Part shown: positions 35,470 through 44,250 of the stretch, piece after piece
Layout of the letters: the number at the start of each line of letters is the position of its first letter
How positions within the stretch are numbered: position 1 is the stretch's first letter
Assembly: GCF_937958065.1 (NCBI RefSeq)
Contig: NZ_CALFXI010000111.1
Coordinates: forward strand, 65,259-129,258
Direction: 5' to 3'
Origin: an uncultured Steroidobacter sp.
Lineage (GTDB): Bacteria > Pseudomonadota > Gammaproteobacteria > Steroidobacterales > Steroidobacteraceae
DNA: 64,000 nt
Made by a program: the position numbers and the translations under genes
The notes under the pieces: generated by a model
Seen by the model: only the letters and a program-made list of their open reading frames with translations
Told to the model about the DNA's origin: nothing
The model's database searches: none

Positions 35470-35820
35470 CACAGCGCCCGCGTTTGGGATAGCCAAGCGC
35501 GGCTGCAGCTCATCGGCCCAACCATCGACGATGCCGCCGAGCACTTGACAGGTGAGGCAATGAGCGCGCAACTGTTGGCCGTCTTGGGAGAGCCGGTGCG
35601 GCATGTGTCGATGCCGCACGCCGTTCATGCGCAGCTCGGCTTTCCAGGCGCGGAAGATCTGGCCAACATGTTTCAATACTATTGTGATTTCAACGCAGAG
35701 TTCTGCGCGCAGCGGCCGGTGGCGCTGACACGCGAGCTGCACCCGGGCCTGCTGAGCTTCAACCAGTGGCTCGCCCTCCACCGTGATCGTCTGCAAGCTT
35801 CCGTGAGGGAGGAACCATGA
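35470..35820 (+). pseudogene. C-terminal remnant of an NmrA-like NAD(P)-binding protein
   Basis: The open frame from 35470 (after a TGA at 35467-35469) encodes about 116 residues that match only the end of NmrA/atypical SDR proteins. LQLIGPTIDDAAEH corresponds to the late beta-strand before the substrate lobe, followed by LLAVLGEPVRHVSMP and LGFPGAEDLANMFQYYCDFNAEF. The N-terminal Rossmann GxxGxxG is absent upstream in any frame. Starts at TTG 35545 or ATG 35560 would give only 75-90 residues. The stop overlaps the next gene's start (ATGA), suggesting a former operon. Confidence 0.65.
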
Positions 35821-36542
35821 TCACCGATACCACCACGGGTACCAACATCCAGGAGGTGGGCCCCGGCATCTACCGTATCAACACGCCGGTCGCGATCGAC
35901 CCCGGCTCGGCTTTCAGCTTCAATCAATATCTGGTCGTCGACGATGAGCCGGTGTTGTTCCATACCGGGCAGCAGCGGCTGTTCCCGGTGGTGCAGGCGG
36001 CGATCGCCAGCGTCATGCCAGTGGCGCGGCTCAGGCACATCGGCTTGTCGCATTTCGAGGCGGATGAGTGCGGCGCGTTGAATGCGTTTCTTGCGGCGGC
36101 TCCGCACGCCGTGCCTTTCTGCAGTCACATCGCGGCGATGACCAGCGTGGCCGACTTCGCCGAGCGTCCGCCACGTGCGCTGGCCGATGGGGAGGAATTC
36201 GTCACGGGCCGACGTCGTTTTCGCTGGTTCTATACGCCGCATGTTCCGCATTCCTGGGAGTGCGGCCTGTTGATGGAAACAACGACGCGCACCTTCTTCT
36301 GCGGTGATTTGTTCACTCAGGGCGGCAAAGGCGAGCGCGCGCTGACCACGGACGACATTCTCGAATCCAGCGAAGCGTTCCGACAGCCCCTGGATTACTT
36401 CGCGCACGCCCCACAAACCGTAGCGACGCTGGACCGATTGGCCGAGCAACAGCCCACGACGCTGGCGTGCATGCACGGCAGTGCGTGGCAGGGAGACGGC
36501 GCGCAAATGTTACGAGCGTTGGGACACCGGCTGGCGGGTTGA
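35817..36542 (+). CDS. ODP-type metallo-beta-lactamase-fold protein
   Basis: A 241-residue protein of the MBL fold. The metal motif reads H79-F-E81-A-D83-E84 (HFEADE) rather than HxHxDH, the pattern of the flavodiiron-type oxygen-reducing domain (ODP family). FCGDLFTQ later supplies the bridging Asp, and ACMHGSAW the final His. No flavodoxin domain is fused, so redox partners are unknown. It starts within the tail of the NmrA-like remnant (ATGA overlap), with GGAGGAACC just upstream. It may detoxify O2 or NO, or act as a sensor. Confidence 0.75.
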   Translation: MITDTTTGTNIQEVGPGIYRINTPVAIDPGSAFSFNQYLVVDDEPVLFHTGQQRLFPVVQAAIASVMPVARLRHIGLSHFEADECGALNAFLAAAPHAVPFCSHIAAMTSVADFAERPPRALADGEEFVTGRRRFRWFYTPHVPHSWECGLLMETTTRTFFCGDLFTQGGKGERALTTDDILESSEAFRQPLDYFAHAPQTVATLDRLAEQQPTTLACMHGSAWQGDGAQMLRALGHRLAG

Positions 36543-36575
36543 CCGAGCCCACAGACCTCGCCATCGATACTGACG

Positions 36576-36607
36576 GCGGCCGGGCGATTTCAGTCTCGCC
36601 CGGCCGC
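36576..36607 (+). terminator. Hairpin after the MBL-fold gene
   Basis: A 12-bp perfect stem (GCGGCCGGGCGA and its complement) with an 8-nt loop, 33 bp after the MBL-fold stop. It is followed by TGTCTATAAT rather than a T-run, so termination efficiency is uncertain. Confidence 0.5.
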
Positions 36608-36611
36608 TGTC

Positions 36612-36617
36612 TATAAT
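36612..36617 (+). promoter_or_regulatory. TATAAT -10 hexamer, candidate pilus-operon promoter
   Basis: A perfect TATAAT lies directly after the hairpin. The sequence 17 bp upstream (TTCAGT) matches the -35 consensus only partly. It is the best promoter signal upstream of the fimT-pilV-pilW-pilX-pilY1-pilE genes. Confidence 0.4.
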
Positions 36618-36844
36618 ATGTGAAGGGAGGCGGGGACCGTGCCGGTGAGGGGTCCGATCCAGCTTGCGCGGTTCGCGCAACGGTGGATCAGTCATTCCCC
36701 TAGCCGTCTCGCCGCAATTCGATTCCGGAATGTGCGGTCGCCCACGGGTTTGTGCCAGCAGTGAGACGCAGGTCGCGAATTGCAAAAAGCGACATCCCTA
36801 TTCTTTTGCCTATAACTCCAGGACAGGTTCCTGCCCATCGAGGC

Positions 36845-37417
36845 ATGCCGACGATCATGTTAGGGACGCACGTATCCGGCCTCGCGGCCGCCCGCATGCC
36901 CGGCTTCACTCTCGTGGAGCTGATGGTGACCGTCTTCGTCGCAAGCGTGCTGCTGGCGGTGGCGGTGCCGTCCTTCAGTCGGATGATGGTGACCAGTCGG
37001 GTCAGCGCACAGGCCAACGAGCTGGTTGCCGCCATCAATTTCGCGCGCTCCGAGGCGATCAAGCGCAATACCAGCATGGCGTTGTGCCGGGCGAGCGGCG
37101 CGAACGCCACCGATTGCACCAGCCCACAGACCGGTGACTGGCAGTTTTGGATCGTGCGGCCGGTAGCGGCGGGTGGCACCGTCGTACGCCGTGGCGTCAT
37201 CAATCAATTCTCCAATGCGCTGGCCGTGCGCTCGACTTTGGACGGCGATCTGGTGGTGTTCGGGCCGGACGGACTGGCTCGCACCGGCGGTGCCGTGATC
37301 GATGAGGAGCAGATCAACGTTTGCTCCACGCGCAGCGCGGACCCGGAGACCCGACGCCGCATCATGCTGGGCGTCGGCAGCAGATTGATCACAGAACCTT
37401 TTGAAGGCGATTGCTGA
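36845..37417 (+). CDS. fimT: GspH/FimT-type minor pseudopilin
   Basis: A 190-residue type IV pilus minor pilin. The prepilin-peptidase motif is PG-FTLVELMVTVFVASVLLAVAVP, cleaved after the Gly, with Glu at position 5 of the mature chain. The GspH domain follows (INFARSEAIKRNTSMALCRAS, WQFWIV, FGPDGLARTGG). ATGs at 36845 and 36857 both precede the motif; 36845 is used but neither has a good ribosome site. It is the first gene of a minor-pilin operon that primes pilus assembly. Confidence 0.88.
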   Translation: MPTIMLGTHVSGLAAARMPGFTLVELMVTVFVASVLLAVAVPSFSRMMVTSRVSAQANELVAAINFARSEAIKRNTSMALCRASGANATDCTSPQTGDWQFWIVRPVAAGGTVVRRGVINQFSNALAVRSTLDGDLVVFGPDGLARTGGAVIDEEQINVCSTRSADPETRRRIMLGVGSRLITEPFEGDC

Positions 37418-37419
37418 GC

Positions 37420-37911
37420 ATGCGGCACGCGAATCAAATGGACGTTCATGCGCAGGCGGGCGTCGGCCTGATCGAAGTGTTGATCGCTTTGGTGGTGCTC
37501 TCGCTCGGCATGCTGGGTATGGCCGGCTTGCAGATGTGGAGCCTGAAGAACAATCAGGGCGCGATGGAGCGGGGCATGGCGGTGATGCAGACCCATACCA
37601 TCGTCGATGCGATGCGCGCGGCTCGAACGACCGCTACCGGCAATGGGTTCAACGTCGGAGTCACGGAAGCGATCACCGACACCGAAAATCGCACGGCTTT
37701 CTCCATGGCAGCGCTCACCGCATGGCGCCAAAGTCTGGTAGACAACCTGGGCGAGGGCGCGACCGGCGGCGTCGACTGCAACGGTGCAACGTGCACGATC
37801 GTGATCCAGTGGCTGGATCGGCAACCGCAGGCGCCCGCCGACGATGGTGAAGAAGATCCCGAGGAAGATGCCGAACGGACCCAGCAACTGACGACGGTGG
37901 TGCTCCTGTGA
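37420..37911 (+). CDS. pilV: Minor pilin PilV
   Basis: A 163-residue prepilin. The cleavage motif is AG-VGLIEVLIALVVLSLGMLGMAGLQ, a PilV-type variant with Gly-Leu in place of Phe-Thr. The start ATG at 37420 is 2 bp after the fimT stop; a TTG at 37411 overlaps it. The mature part has the typical AARTTATGNGF and a Cys pair (VDCNGATCTIVIQW), and ends in an acidic stretch (EEDPEEDAE). The stop overlaps the pilW start. Confidence 0.85.
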   Translation: MRHANQMDVHAQAGVGLIEVLIALVVLSLGMLGMAGLQMWSLKNNQGAMERGMAVMQTHTIVDAMRAARTTATGNGFNVGVTEAITDTENRTAFSMAALTAWRQSLVDNLGEGATGGVDCNGATCTIVIQWLDRQPQAPADDGEEDPEEDAERTQQLTTVVLL

Positions 37912-38897
37912 GCAAGCAAGTGCGCCGCTACCTCGCAGGCCGCAACAGCGGCTTTACTCTGGTCGAGATGATGGTCTCGATGGTGCTCGGCCTGGTCATC
38001 ATCGGCGGGGCCACGGGCGTCATTCTCGCAAACCGGCAGAGCTATCGAACCAACGAAGGCCTGTCGCAACTGCAGGAAAGTGCGCGCACCGCGTTCGAAC
38101 TGATGGCACGAGACATCCGCCAGGCGGGCGTTACCGGTTGCGACAGCAACGGTCGGATCGCCAACGTGCTCGATCCAGCGGGCGGCGAATGGTGGAAGAC
38201 CTGGCTCGGCATGCGCGGTTTCAACGGTGACACCGACGATGGCGCCGTCGAGTTCGGCACCGAGGCCCGTGAGCGGGTCGAGGGCACCGATTCGTTGCTC
38301 GTGCAAGGGCTCGATGGCAACGGGCTCGCCGTTGAATTGCATCGACCGTCCGACGCGATTCTCAAACTCAAAACCGCAGCCAGCATCGCCGCGGACGACG
38401 TCATGCTGGTGTGCGATTTCAATCACGCTGCCATCTTCGGAGTAAGAAGTTACAACTCGACGGACCGCGAAGTGAATTACGCGACCGGCGCGACCGGCGC
38501 GGTTCGCAATTGCTCCCAGGGCCTGGGCTTTCCCACCAATTGTCCGAACAACAACTTGTACACCTACGAGCCCGGCTCACAGGTGGCGCGGGTCATGGCC
38601 GTGGACTGGTACGTCGGCATCAACAGCCGCGGCGGCCGGTCGTTGTTTCGCAAGCGCATGGAGCTCGATCCGGAAGAAATCGTGGCCGGCGTTACCAACA
38701 TGACCCTGACCTATTTGCAGGAGGGCGCCAACGACTTTGCCGCGACCGTTACCAACTGGTCGAACGTCACTGCGGTCAGAGTCGAGCTCACCCTCGACAG
38801 CATCGACCAGCGCATTTCCAGCGATATGGATGTGAACCAGGGCCGACTGCAGCGCTCGTTCGCCAATGTCATTACCTTGAGGAATCGGGTGCCATGA
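37908..38897 (+). CDS. pilW: Minor pilin PilW
   Basis: A 329-residue PilW-family prepilin starting at a GTG that overlaps the pilV stop. The motif NSG-FTLVEMMVSMVLGLVIIGGATGVIL is followed by the family blocks LSQLQESARTAFELMARDIRQAGVTGC, DSLLVQGL and VDWYVGINSRGGRSLFRK. The large C-terminal beta domain ends with VRVELTLDSI. It joins the pilus-tip complex with PilV, PilX, PilY1 and FimT. Confidence 0.92.
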   Translation: MSKQVRRYLAGRNSGFTLVEMMVSMVLGLVIIGGATGVILANRQSYRTNEGLSQLQESARTAFELMARDIRQAGVTGCDSNGRIANVLDPAGGEWWKTWLGMRGFNGDTDDGAVEFGTEARERVEGTDSLLVQGLDGNGLAVELHRPSDAILKLKTAASIAADDVMLVCDFNHAAIFGVRSYNSTDREVNYATGATGAVRNCSQGLGFPTNCPNNNLYTYEPGSQVARVMAVDWYVGINSRGGRSLFRKRMELDPEEIVAGVTNMTLTYLQEGANDFAATVTNWSNVTAVRVELTLDSIDQRISSDMDVNQGRLQRSFANVITLRNRVP

Positions 38898-39502
38898 CCG
38901 GTTCGTTGCGAAACATTCCCTCGCCGATGCGCTCGGGTCCCGGCACGCAACGAGGCGTTGCGCTGGTCGTGGCGCTGGTGCTGCTGGTGGTGGCGACGTT
39001 GATCGGATTGGCGAGCGTCCGTGGCACGAACCTGCAGGAACGCATGAGCGCAAACATGTATGACCGCTCGCTGGCATTTCAACGAGCCGAGGCGGCGCTG
39101 CGTGCAGCCGAGGACGCGATCACTGCCAGCTCGGATATCACCGTGCTGGGTGCGGTCGATTGCACGGTTGCCGGCGTGGTGTGCGATGTCGTGCCCGCCG
39201 ATGCGTTCATGGCCAGTGCCACGCCCAACCCCAATTGGATCGAAGTTCCGGATGCCAACAACATCAACACCGAAAAAACGCCGGGACGGCCGGAATATCT
39301 GATCCAGTTCATGGGCCGGGGCAGCGGCGACAGCGACTTCGGCCTGGACGCCAATGCCGGCTCCGGCAGTTACAGTGAAGCAGGCAACTCGGCTCCGGTC
39401 ACCGTCGCGTTCTTCCGCATTACCGCGCGCAGCAGCAACCCGGAAGACGTGAGCGATCGCTCACTGGTCGTGCTTCAGTCCACCGTCAAGCGTGCCATCT
39501 GA
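38894..39502 (+). CDS. pilX: Pilus assembly protein PilX
   Basis: A 202-residue protein with ATGA overlap on pilW. PilX proteins lack the strict prepilin motif; here the hydrophobic N-terminus is RGVALVVALVLLVVATLIGLASVRGTNLQERM, with the family's E-R-M-x-x-N after it. YDRSLAFQRAEAALRAAEDAI follows. A Cys pair (VDCTVAGVVCD) is present. The C-terminal FFRITARSSNPEDVSDRSLVVLQS is the conserved end. It couples PilY1 to the minor pilins. Confidence 0.9.
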   Translation: MTGSLRNIPSPMRSGPGTQRGVALVVALVLLVVATLIGLASVRGTNLQERMSANMYDRSLAFQRAEAALRAAEDAITASSDITVLGAVDCTVAGVVCDVVPADAFMASATPNPNWIEVPDANNINTEKTPGRPEYLIQFMGRGSGDSDFGLDANAGSGSYSEAGNSAPVTVAFFRITARSSNPEDVSDRSLVVLQSTVKRAI

Positions 39503-39525
39503 TGGCGGTTCAAATCGAGGGCGTC

Positions 39526-42500
39526 ATGTCGACGAAGAATGAAACGTTGGCGAGAGTGCGAGCCGCTTGCTTCGCGACGTTCATGACATTGGTAGCCGGA
39601 GCCGCAGGCGCCCAGCAAGCAGCGCCCGTCGTCGGCCAGTCGCCGCTCACGGTGGGCGGCTCGGTGCCGGGCAACCTCGTGCTGGTGCCGTCGGTGGAAT
39701 ATCCGACGCTGGACAGCATGGCGAACCTTGACGCCTATAACGTCAATCGCACCTACGTCGGCTATTTCGATTCGAACAAGTGCTATCAATATGTCTACAG
39801 CGCCAACGAACCGGACCGGCACTTCAATCCAGTGGCGGCTGCGACCAATCGCACCTGCAACTACACGCAGAAGCAGTGGAGCGGCAACTTCCTCAACTGG
39901 GCAGCGACGCAAACCATCGATCCATTCCGCAAGGCGCTGACCGGCGGCTATCGGGTCAAGGACACCGCGACCGAGACGTGGGTGGAAAAGGCGTGGTCGG
40001 ACGGCAATGGCGGCGGCGGCATCTATCCCGACCGGCGCATACCGGCGAGCAATAACAACAACACGCTGGTCCGGGGTGCCACTCCGGCAGACTGGAACAA
40101 CTTCTCCACTCGCATCGGCACGCTCGGCAACAAGATGCGTTTCGCCACCGGCAACGTCAATCTCGGCGGCACCCCCACGCCCTATGACCCGGCCGTGGAT
40201 CTGAATTCCTCCACGCTGTACGAAGTCAGCGTGCGCGTGAAGGTGTGCAGCTCGAGCGGCGGCCTCCAGCTGGAGGACAACTGCGTGACCTATGGCAGCA
40301 ACGCCAAGCCGGAAGGGCTGATCCAGAAATATTCCAGACGCATGCGTTACAGCGTGTTCGGCTATCTCAACGAAAGCTCGATCTATCGCGATGGTGGCGT
40401 GCTGCGTGCCCGGCAGAAATTCGTCGGCGACGAGAAGCTCGATCCGAGAAACGGCTGGGTAGCCAATGCCAATCGCGAGTGGGATCCGGACACCGGCGTG
40501 CTGGTGCAGAATCCCGACCCCACCGATGCAGCCGCCACGGCCACCGTGGTGGGTACGAACAGTGCGGGCAGGACCATCGAACACAGCGGCGTCATCAACT
40601 ACATCAACAAGTTCGGTCAGATGACCGGGCAGAACCACAAGAGTTACGACCCGGTCAGTGAAATGTTCTACGCAGCGCTGCGCTACCTGAAGAATCAGGG
40701 CAACGTGGCGGCGTATTCCAATCTGAACAACAGCAGCGCCGATGTCAGATACAACTGGGCGGACGGCTTCCCGGTCATCACCGATTGGGACGATCCGATC
40801 CAGTACAGCTGCCAGAGGAATGCGCTGCTCGGCATCGGCGACGTCAACACGCATCGAGACAAGAATCTGCCTGGCAACCGGAACCGGAGCGAGGAGCCGG
40901 ACGTCCCCACCGAGGTGGCGAACGACAGCAGCATCAACGTCGTCACGGCGACCCAGCGGGTCGCGACCATCGAAGGCATCACCATCAATACGACCGGGGA
41001 GTTCACCGGCCGCAACAACTCCGCATACATCGCGGGCCTGGCGTACGACGCCCATACCAAGGATCTGCGTCCCGGCGACAATGACTTCGCTGGCATGCAG
41101 ACCGCTTCGACCTACTGGGTGGACGTGCGCGAAGCACAGACACTGCTCGGCAGGAGGAGCAATCAGTACTGGCTGGCGGCCAAGTATGGCGGCTTCACCG
41201 TGCCTGAAAACTACGATCCCTACACGCGCACCGATCCGCTGCCTCTCGACTGGTGGGCCAGCAGCGAGACGCTGAGCACCGGCGATCGTCGTCCCCAGAA
41301 TTTCTATGTGGCGAGCGAAGCGGACAAGATGGTGGAAAGCTTGAATCGCGCGTTCGCCAGGATCGCGGCCGACGATCCCGGTTCCGGCAGCTCGCTGGGG
41401 GCAAACTCAACCCGCGTCGATACCGATACACGCACCTACCAGGCCAAGTTCTACAATGGCACCTGGCGCGGCGAGTTGCAGGCGTACACGATCAATCAGA
41501 GCACCGGCGCGCTGGTGCCCTCGTGGCAGGCTGCTCCACTGATCAATGCTGCGGCCTGGGCGAGCCGGCCGATCTATGTACACAACCCATCGGGTGCCAC
41601 GCCTGCAGAGAAGCACCGCTTGTTCACGTGGGACAATCTGAGCTCGGCTCAGCAGACCAAGCTCGGTACGCGGGACATCGTGAACTATCTGCGCGGCGAT
41701 CGCAGTAAGGAGCAGGAGCAGGCAAATGGAACGTTGCGCACCCGCGCTGGAGTGCTCGGCGACATCGTCAACTCCACGCCGGTTTACGTGGGCAAGCCAA
41801 ACGGATCGCTGTACTTGAATGCGACGTTCACTGGCGCGAGCGCTTATGACGACTTCGCGCTGGCGACGGCGCAGGCGAACAGGACGCCGATGGTGTACGT
41901 CGGCGCCAACGACGGCATGCTCCATGGCTTCAACGGCGACACAGGTGCGGAGGTCTATGCCTTCGTACCCAATGCGTCGATCCAGAACGGCATGAAGCAG
42001 CTCAGCGATCCCGAGTACGAGCACCGCTATTTCGTCGATGGCGAGATGGCCATCAGCGATGTTTACGACACGGGCAGCGAGCGCTGGCGGACCGTGTTGG
42101 TCGGCACCATGGGCCGCGGCGGCCCGGGCGTATTCGCACTCGATGTCACCAATCCGTCGAGCGTGCAATTCCTGTGGGAGAGAACCGCGGCGGAAATTCC
42201 GGCGCTCGGCAAGAACATCGGCAGGCCGGTGATCGCGCAGGTCGCCAACGGGGATTGGCGCGTCATTTTCGGTAACGGCGCGGATAGCACCGGGGGCAAC
42301 GCCCAACTGGTGATGATCGGTGTGATCTCCGGCACGGCGACCGTTGCCGACACTGGAGCAGGCAACGCCAATGCGTTGAGCGCGGTACTTGCGCGCGATA
42401 CCAATCTGGATGGCTTCGCAGACACCGCTTACGCTGGCGACCTGCATGGCAACCTGTGGAAGTTCACGGGTCTGTCGGGAACGCCGTCAGCAACCAAGAT

Positions 42501-43212
42501 CTTCGAGGCAACCGATCCGAGCACCAATCCGCAACCGATCACGGCTGCGCCGTTGGCCGGCAAGGATCCCAGCACCGGTGCGCTGTGGGTGTTCTTCGGC
42601 ACCGGTCGCTATCTGAACACCGGCGACATCGACGATCGCCAGGTGCAAAGCTGGTACGGCATCAAGGATGAGTACAGCACACTGACAACCAAGGACCAGC
42701 TGGTCCAGCGCCGGATTCTGACCGAGTCCCGGCAGAACGGATTGAGCGTACGCACCGTGGAAACCGGCTCCGCCGGCGAGCTGGCCGGTCTGCGAGGCTG
42801 GTACATGGACCTGGTGTCGCCAGGCGCCAACGGCATCCGAGGTGAGCGCATGGTCGTACCGAACCGCTTTCAGGGCGTGGCGCTGATCGGCACGACGCGC
42901 ATCCCGGAAGCTCTCGACCCCTGCAAACCCACGGGCACGGGCTTCATCATGGCCATCAATCCGTTCACCGGCGGCAGACTCGAGTCGACTTTCTTCGATG
43001 TCAATCGCGACTCCCAGTTCGACAACGAGGATCTGTCCGACGCGGATGGCAACATCATCTCCGGCATCGGCTTCGACACCGGCTCGAACAATCCGAACTT
43101 CATCGAGAACGAGATGTACGCGAGCCTGGACGACGGCACAACCGAGCACCTGAAAGTGCAGGGCGGTAACTCCACGGCCGGCCGCCTGAGCTGGCGTGAG
43201 CTGGTGAACTGA
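39526..43212 (+). CDS. pilY1: PilY1-type pilus tip adhesin
   Basis: A 1228-residue secreted protein from the ATG at 39526, which has GAGGG 6 nt upstream; the ATG at 39502 overlaps the pilX stop and is an alternative. A signal peptide ends in AGAAGA-Q. The N-terminal half shows repeated Asn/Tyr-rich segments but no clear complete VWA MIDAS motif. The C-terminal half is the PilC/PilY beta-propeller (PMVYVGANDGMLHGFN, TVLVGTMGRGGPGVFALDV). Two calcium-loop signatures are visible: DTNLDGFAD at residue 958, the site equivalent to the PilY1 EF-hand-like loop, and DVNRDSQFDNEDLSDADGN at 1158. It regulates pilus extension and adhesion at the tip. Confidence 0.9.
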   Translation: MSTKNETLARVRAACFATFMTLVAGAAGAQQAAPVVGQSPLTVGGSVPGNLVLVPSVEYPTLDSMANLDAYNVNRTYVGYFDSNKCYQYVYSANEPDRHFNPVAAATNRTCNYTQKQWSGNFLNWAATQTIDPFRKALTGGYRVKDTATETWVEKAWSDGNGGGGIYPDRRIPASNNNNTLVRGATPADWNNFSTRIGTLGNKMRFATGNVNLGGTPTPYDPAVDLNSSTLYEVSVRVKVCSSSGGLQLEDNCVTYGSNAKPEGLIQKYSRRMRYSVFGYLNESSIYRDGGVLRARQKFVGDEKLDPRNGWVANANREWDPDTGVLVQNPDPTDAAATATVVGTNSAGRTIEHSGVINYINKFGQMTGQNHKSYDPVSEMFYAALRYLKNQGNVAAYSNLNNSSADVRYNWADGFPVITDWDDPIQYSCQRNALLGIGDVNTHRDKNLPGNRNRSEEPDVPTEVANDSSINVVTATQRVATIEGITINTTGEFTGRNNSAYIAGLAYDAHTKDLRPGDNDFAGMQTASTYWVDVREAQTLLGRRSNQYWLAAKYGGFTVPENYDPYTRTDPLPLDWWASSETLSTGDRRPQNFYVASEADKMVESLNRAFARIAADDPGSGSSLGANSTRVDTDTRTYQAKFYNGTWRGELQAYTINQSTGALVPSWQAAPLINAAAWASRPIYVHNPSGATPAEKHRLFTWDNLSSAQQTKLGTRDIVNYLRGDRSKEQEQANGTLRTRAGVLGDIVNSTPVYVGKPNGSLYLNATFTGASAYDDFALATAQANRTPMVYVGANDGMLHGFNGDTGAEVYAFVPNASIQNGMKQLSDPEYEHRYFVDGEMAISDVYDTGSERWRTVLVGTMGRGGPGVFALDVTNPSSVQFLWERTAAEIPALGKNIGRPVIAQVANGDWRVIFGNGADSTGGNAQLVMIGVISGTATVADTGAGNANALSAVLARDTNLDGFADTAYAGDLHGNLWKFTGLSGTPSATKIFEATDPSTNPQPITAAPLAGKDPSTGALWVFFGTGRYLNTGDIDDRQVQSWYGIKDEYSTLTTKDQLVQRRILTESRQNGLSVRTVETGSAGELAGLRGWYMDLVSPGANGIRGERMVVPNRFQGVALIGTTRIPEALDPCKPTGTGFIMAINPFTGGRLESTFFDVNRDSQFDNEDLSDADGNIISGIGFDTGSNNPNFIENEMYASLDDGTTEHLKVQGGNSTAGRLSWRELVN

Positions 43213-43226
43213 CGGATCGGGAAGTC

Positions 43227-43679
43227 ATGAAACATTCCAGGAAGACACGTCGCTTCGGCCCGGTTGGCTCGTTGCAGAGGGGCGTCACTCTGATCGAGCT
43301 GATGGTCGTGATGGTCATCATCGCGATCCTCGCGTCGATTGCGTATCCGTCATATCAACGCTACGTGGCGCGCACGCATCGGAATGCGGCGGCGGCGTGT
43401 TTGTCGCAGATCGCACAAGCCATGGAGCGGCGTTACACGACGAATCTGACCTACGTCGATCCGGGCGGTAACGACGAAGACAACCATGCGTGCACGCTTG
43501 AGAACGACCTGCAGCGCTTTTATAGGATCGAGTTCGCCGCCGCAGTCACGCCGTCGGCGTTTCGCGTGCGGGCTGTTCCGACCGACGTCCAGTCCAGGGC
43601 CGAGAAGCAGCAATGCGGCACGCTGACTCTGGACAACACCGGCGCTCGCAACTCGAGGAACAACGACGTGTGCTGGTGA
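43227..43679 (+). CDS. pilE: Type IV minor pilin PilE
   Basis: A 150-residue prepilin. The motif is RG-VTLIELMVVMVIIAILASIAYPSYQRYV, cleaved after Gly. The mature chain shows the PilE-type AACLSQIAQAMERRYTTN and ends with a CGTLTLDNTGARNS disulfide segment closing at C149. It lies 14 bp after pilY1 and completes the minor-pilin operon. It is a minor pilin rather than the major PilA. Confidence 0.9.
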   Translation: MKHSRKTRRFGPVGSLQRGVTLIELMVVMVIIAILASIAYPSYQRYVARTHRNAAAACLSQIAQAMERRYTTNLTYVDPGGNDEDNHACTLENDLQRFYRIEFAAAVTPSAFRVRAVPTDVQSRAEKQQCGTLTLDNTGARNSRNNDVCW

Positions 43680-43802
43680 CGGGGCGGTCTCATCCTTCGC
43701 CCTCGTAACGATCCTGAGCTTGCTGCTCCGAGGATTGGCCATTCCTCGGATAGGTCGTAATCAGTTGTAATCGACTGTGGGCCGCGAGTCGCGGCGTACG
43801 CG

Positions 43803-44144
43803 TCAAGTCGGCTCGTGAGTCTCATAGCCCGAAGACCCCAGGCCGTTGCACGAAACTTCGACCCGTTCGCTGCGGGTCGCCGAGTAGGCCATGCTGACCA
43901 GCGCGTTCGCATCGATCTGCGCATGGCTGTCGAAACGCAGCAGGCGCCCGTCCGGCATGGTCATATACACGGCCACGACGAGGTTGCATTGGGTGACCAC
44001 CACGGACGTGAGTGGATGGCCTTCGACCTGCGGGGCATTCTCGTCGGGGGCGATCTCTTGGCCATGGGGTGTCTGCGCTTCGGCAGAGGCTATCGAGAAC
44101 AGGCTCGCTGCAACCAGCGCAGCGATGGGAAGCGGACGGTTCAC
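43803..44144 (-). CDS. Small secreted protein of unknown function
   Basis: A 113-residue protein from the GTG at 44144, chosen because GAGG lies 7-8 nt upstream; the frame is open much further but upstream residues look non-coding. A signal peptide (VNRPLPIAALVAASLFSIASAEA) precedes a short mature chain (APQVEGHPLTSVVVTQCNLVVAVYMTMPDGRLLRFD, then SERVEVSCNGLG) with two cysteines that could pair. I do not recognise the family. It is isolated on the minus strand after the pilus operon. Confidence 0.6.
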   Translation of the reverse strand: MNRPLPIAALVAASLFSIASAEAQTPHGQEIAPDENAPQVEGHPLTSVVVTQCNLVVAVYMTMPDGRLLRFDSHAQIDANALVSMAYSATRSERVEVSCNGLGSSGYETHEPT

Positions 44145-44250
44145 TGCATACCTCGCAAAGAAAGTCGCGGTTTGGGGGTTAGCGCCCGGCCGCTGCAAAC
44201 GGTTCCGCGCTCGCGCAAGATTTCCAAAGCGGTGGGAGAAAGTCCCACCG

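Larger units (their letters stand above)
36543..36844 (+). other. Intergenic leader before the pilus operon
   Basis: About 300 bases without a gene. They hold a terminator-like hairpin (36576-36607), a TATAAT hexamer and further short stem-loops (GGACC/GGTCC near 36634 and TTGCGC-GGTTC-GCGCAA near 36663), so the pilus transcript may have a structured leader of about 220 nt. I compared it with cyclic-di-GMP riboswitch motifs and saw no match. Confidence 0.45.

Noticed and set aside
36618..36844. Possible cyclic-di-GMP or cobalamin riboswitch before the pilus genes
   Set aside because: Stem-loops are present, but none of the conserved riboswitch core sequences could be found.
39475..41055. Long minus-strand frame opposite pilY1
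   Set aside because: Overlaps a clear PilY1 coding region, lacks a ribosome site and has antisense-type composition.
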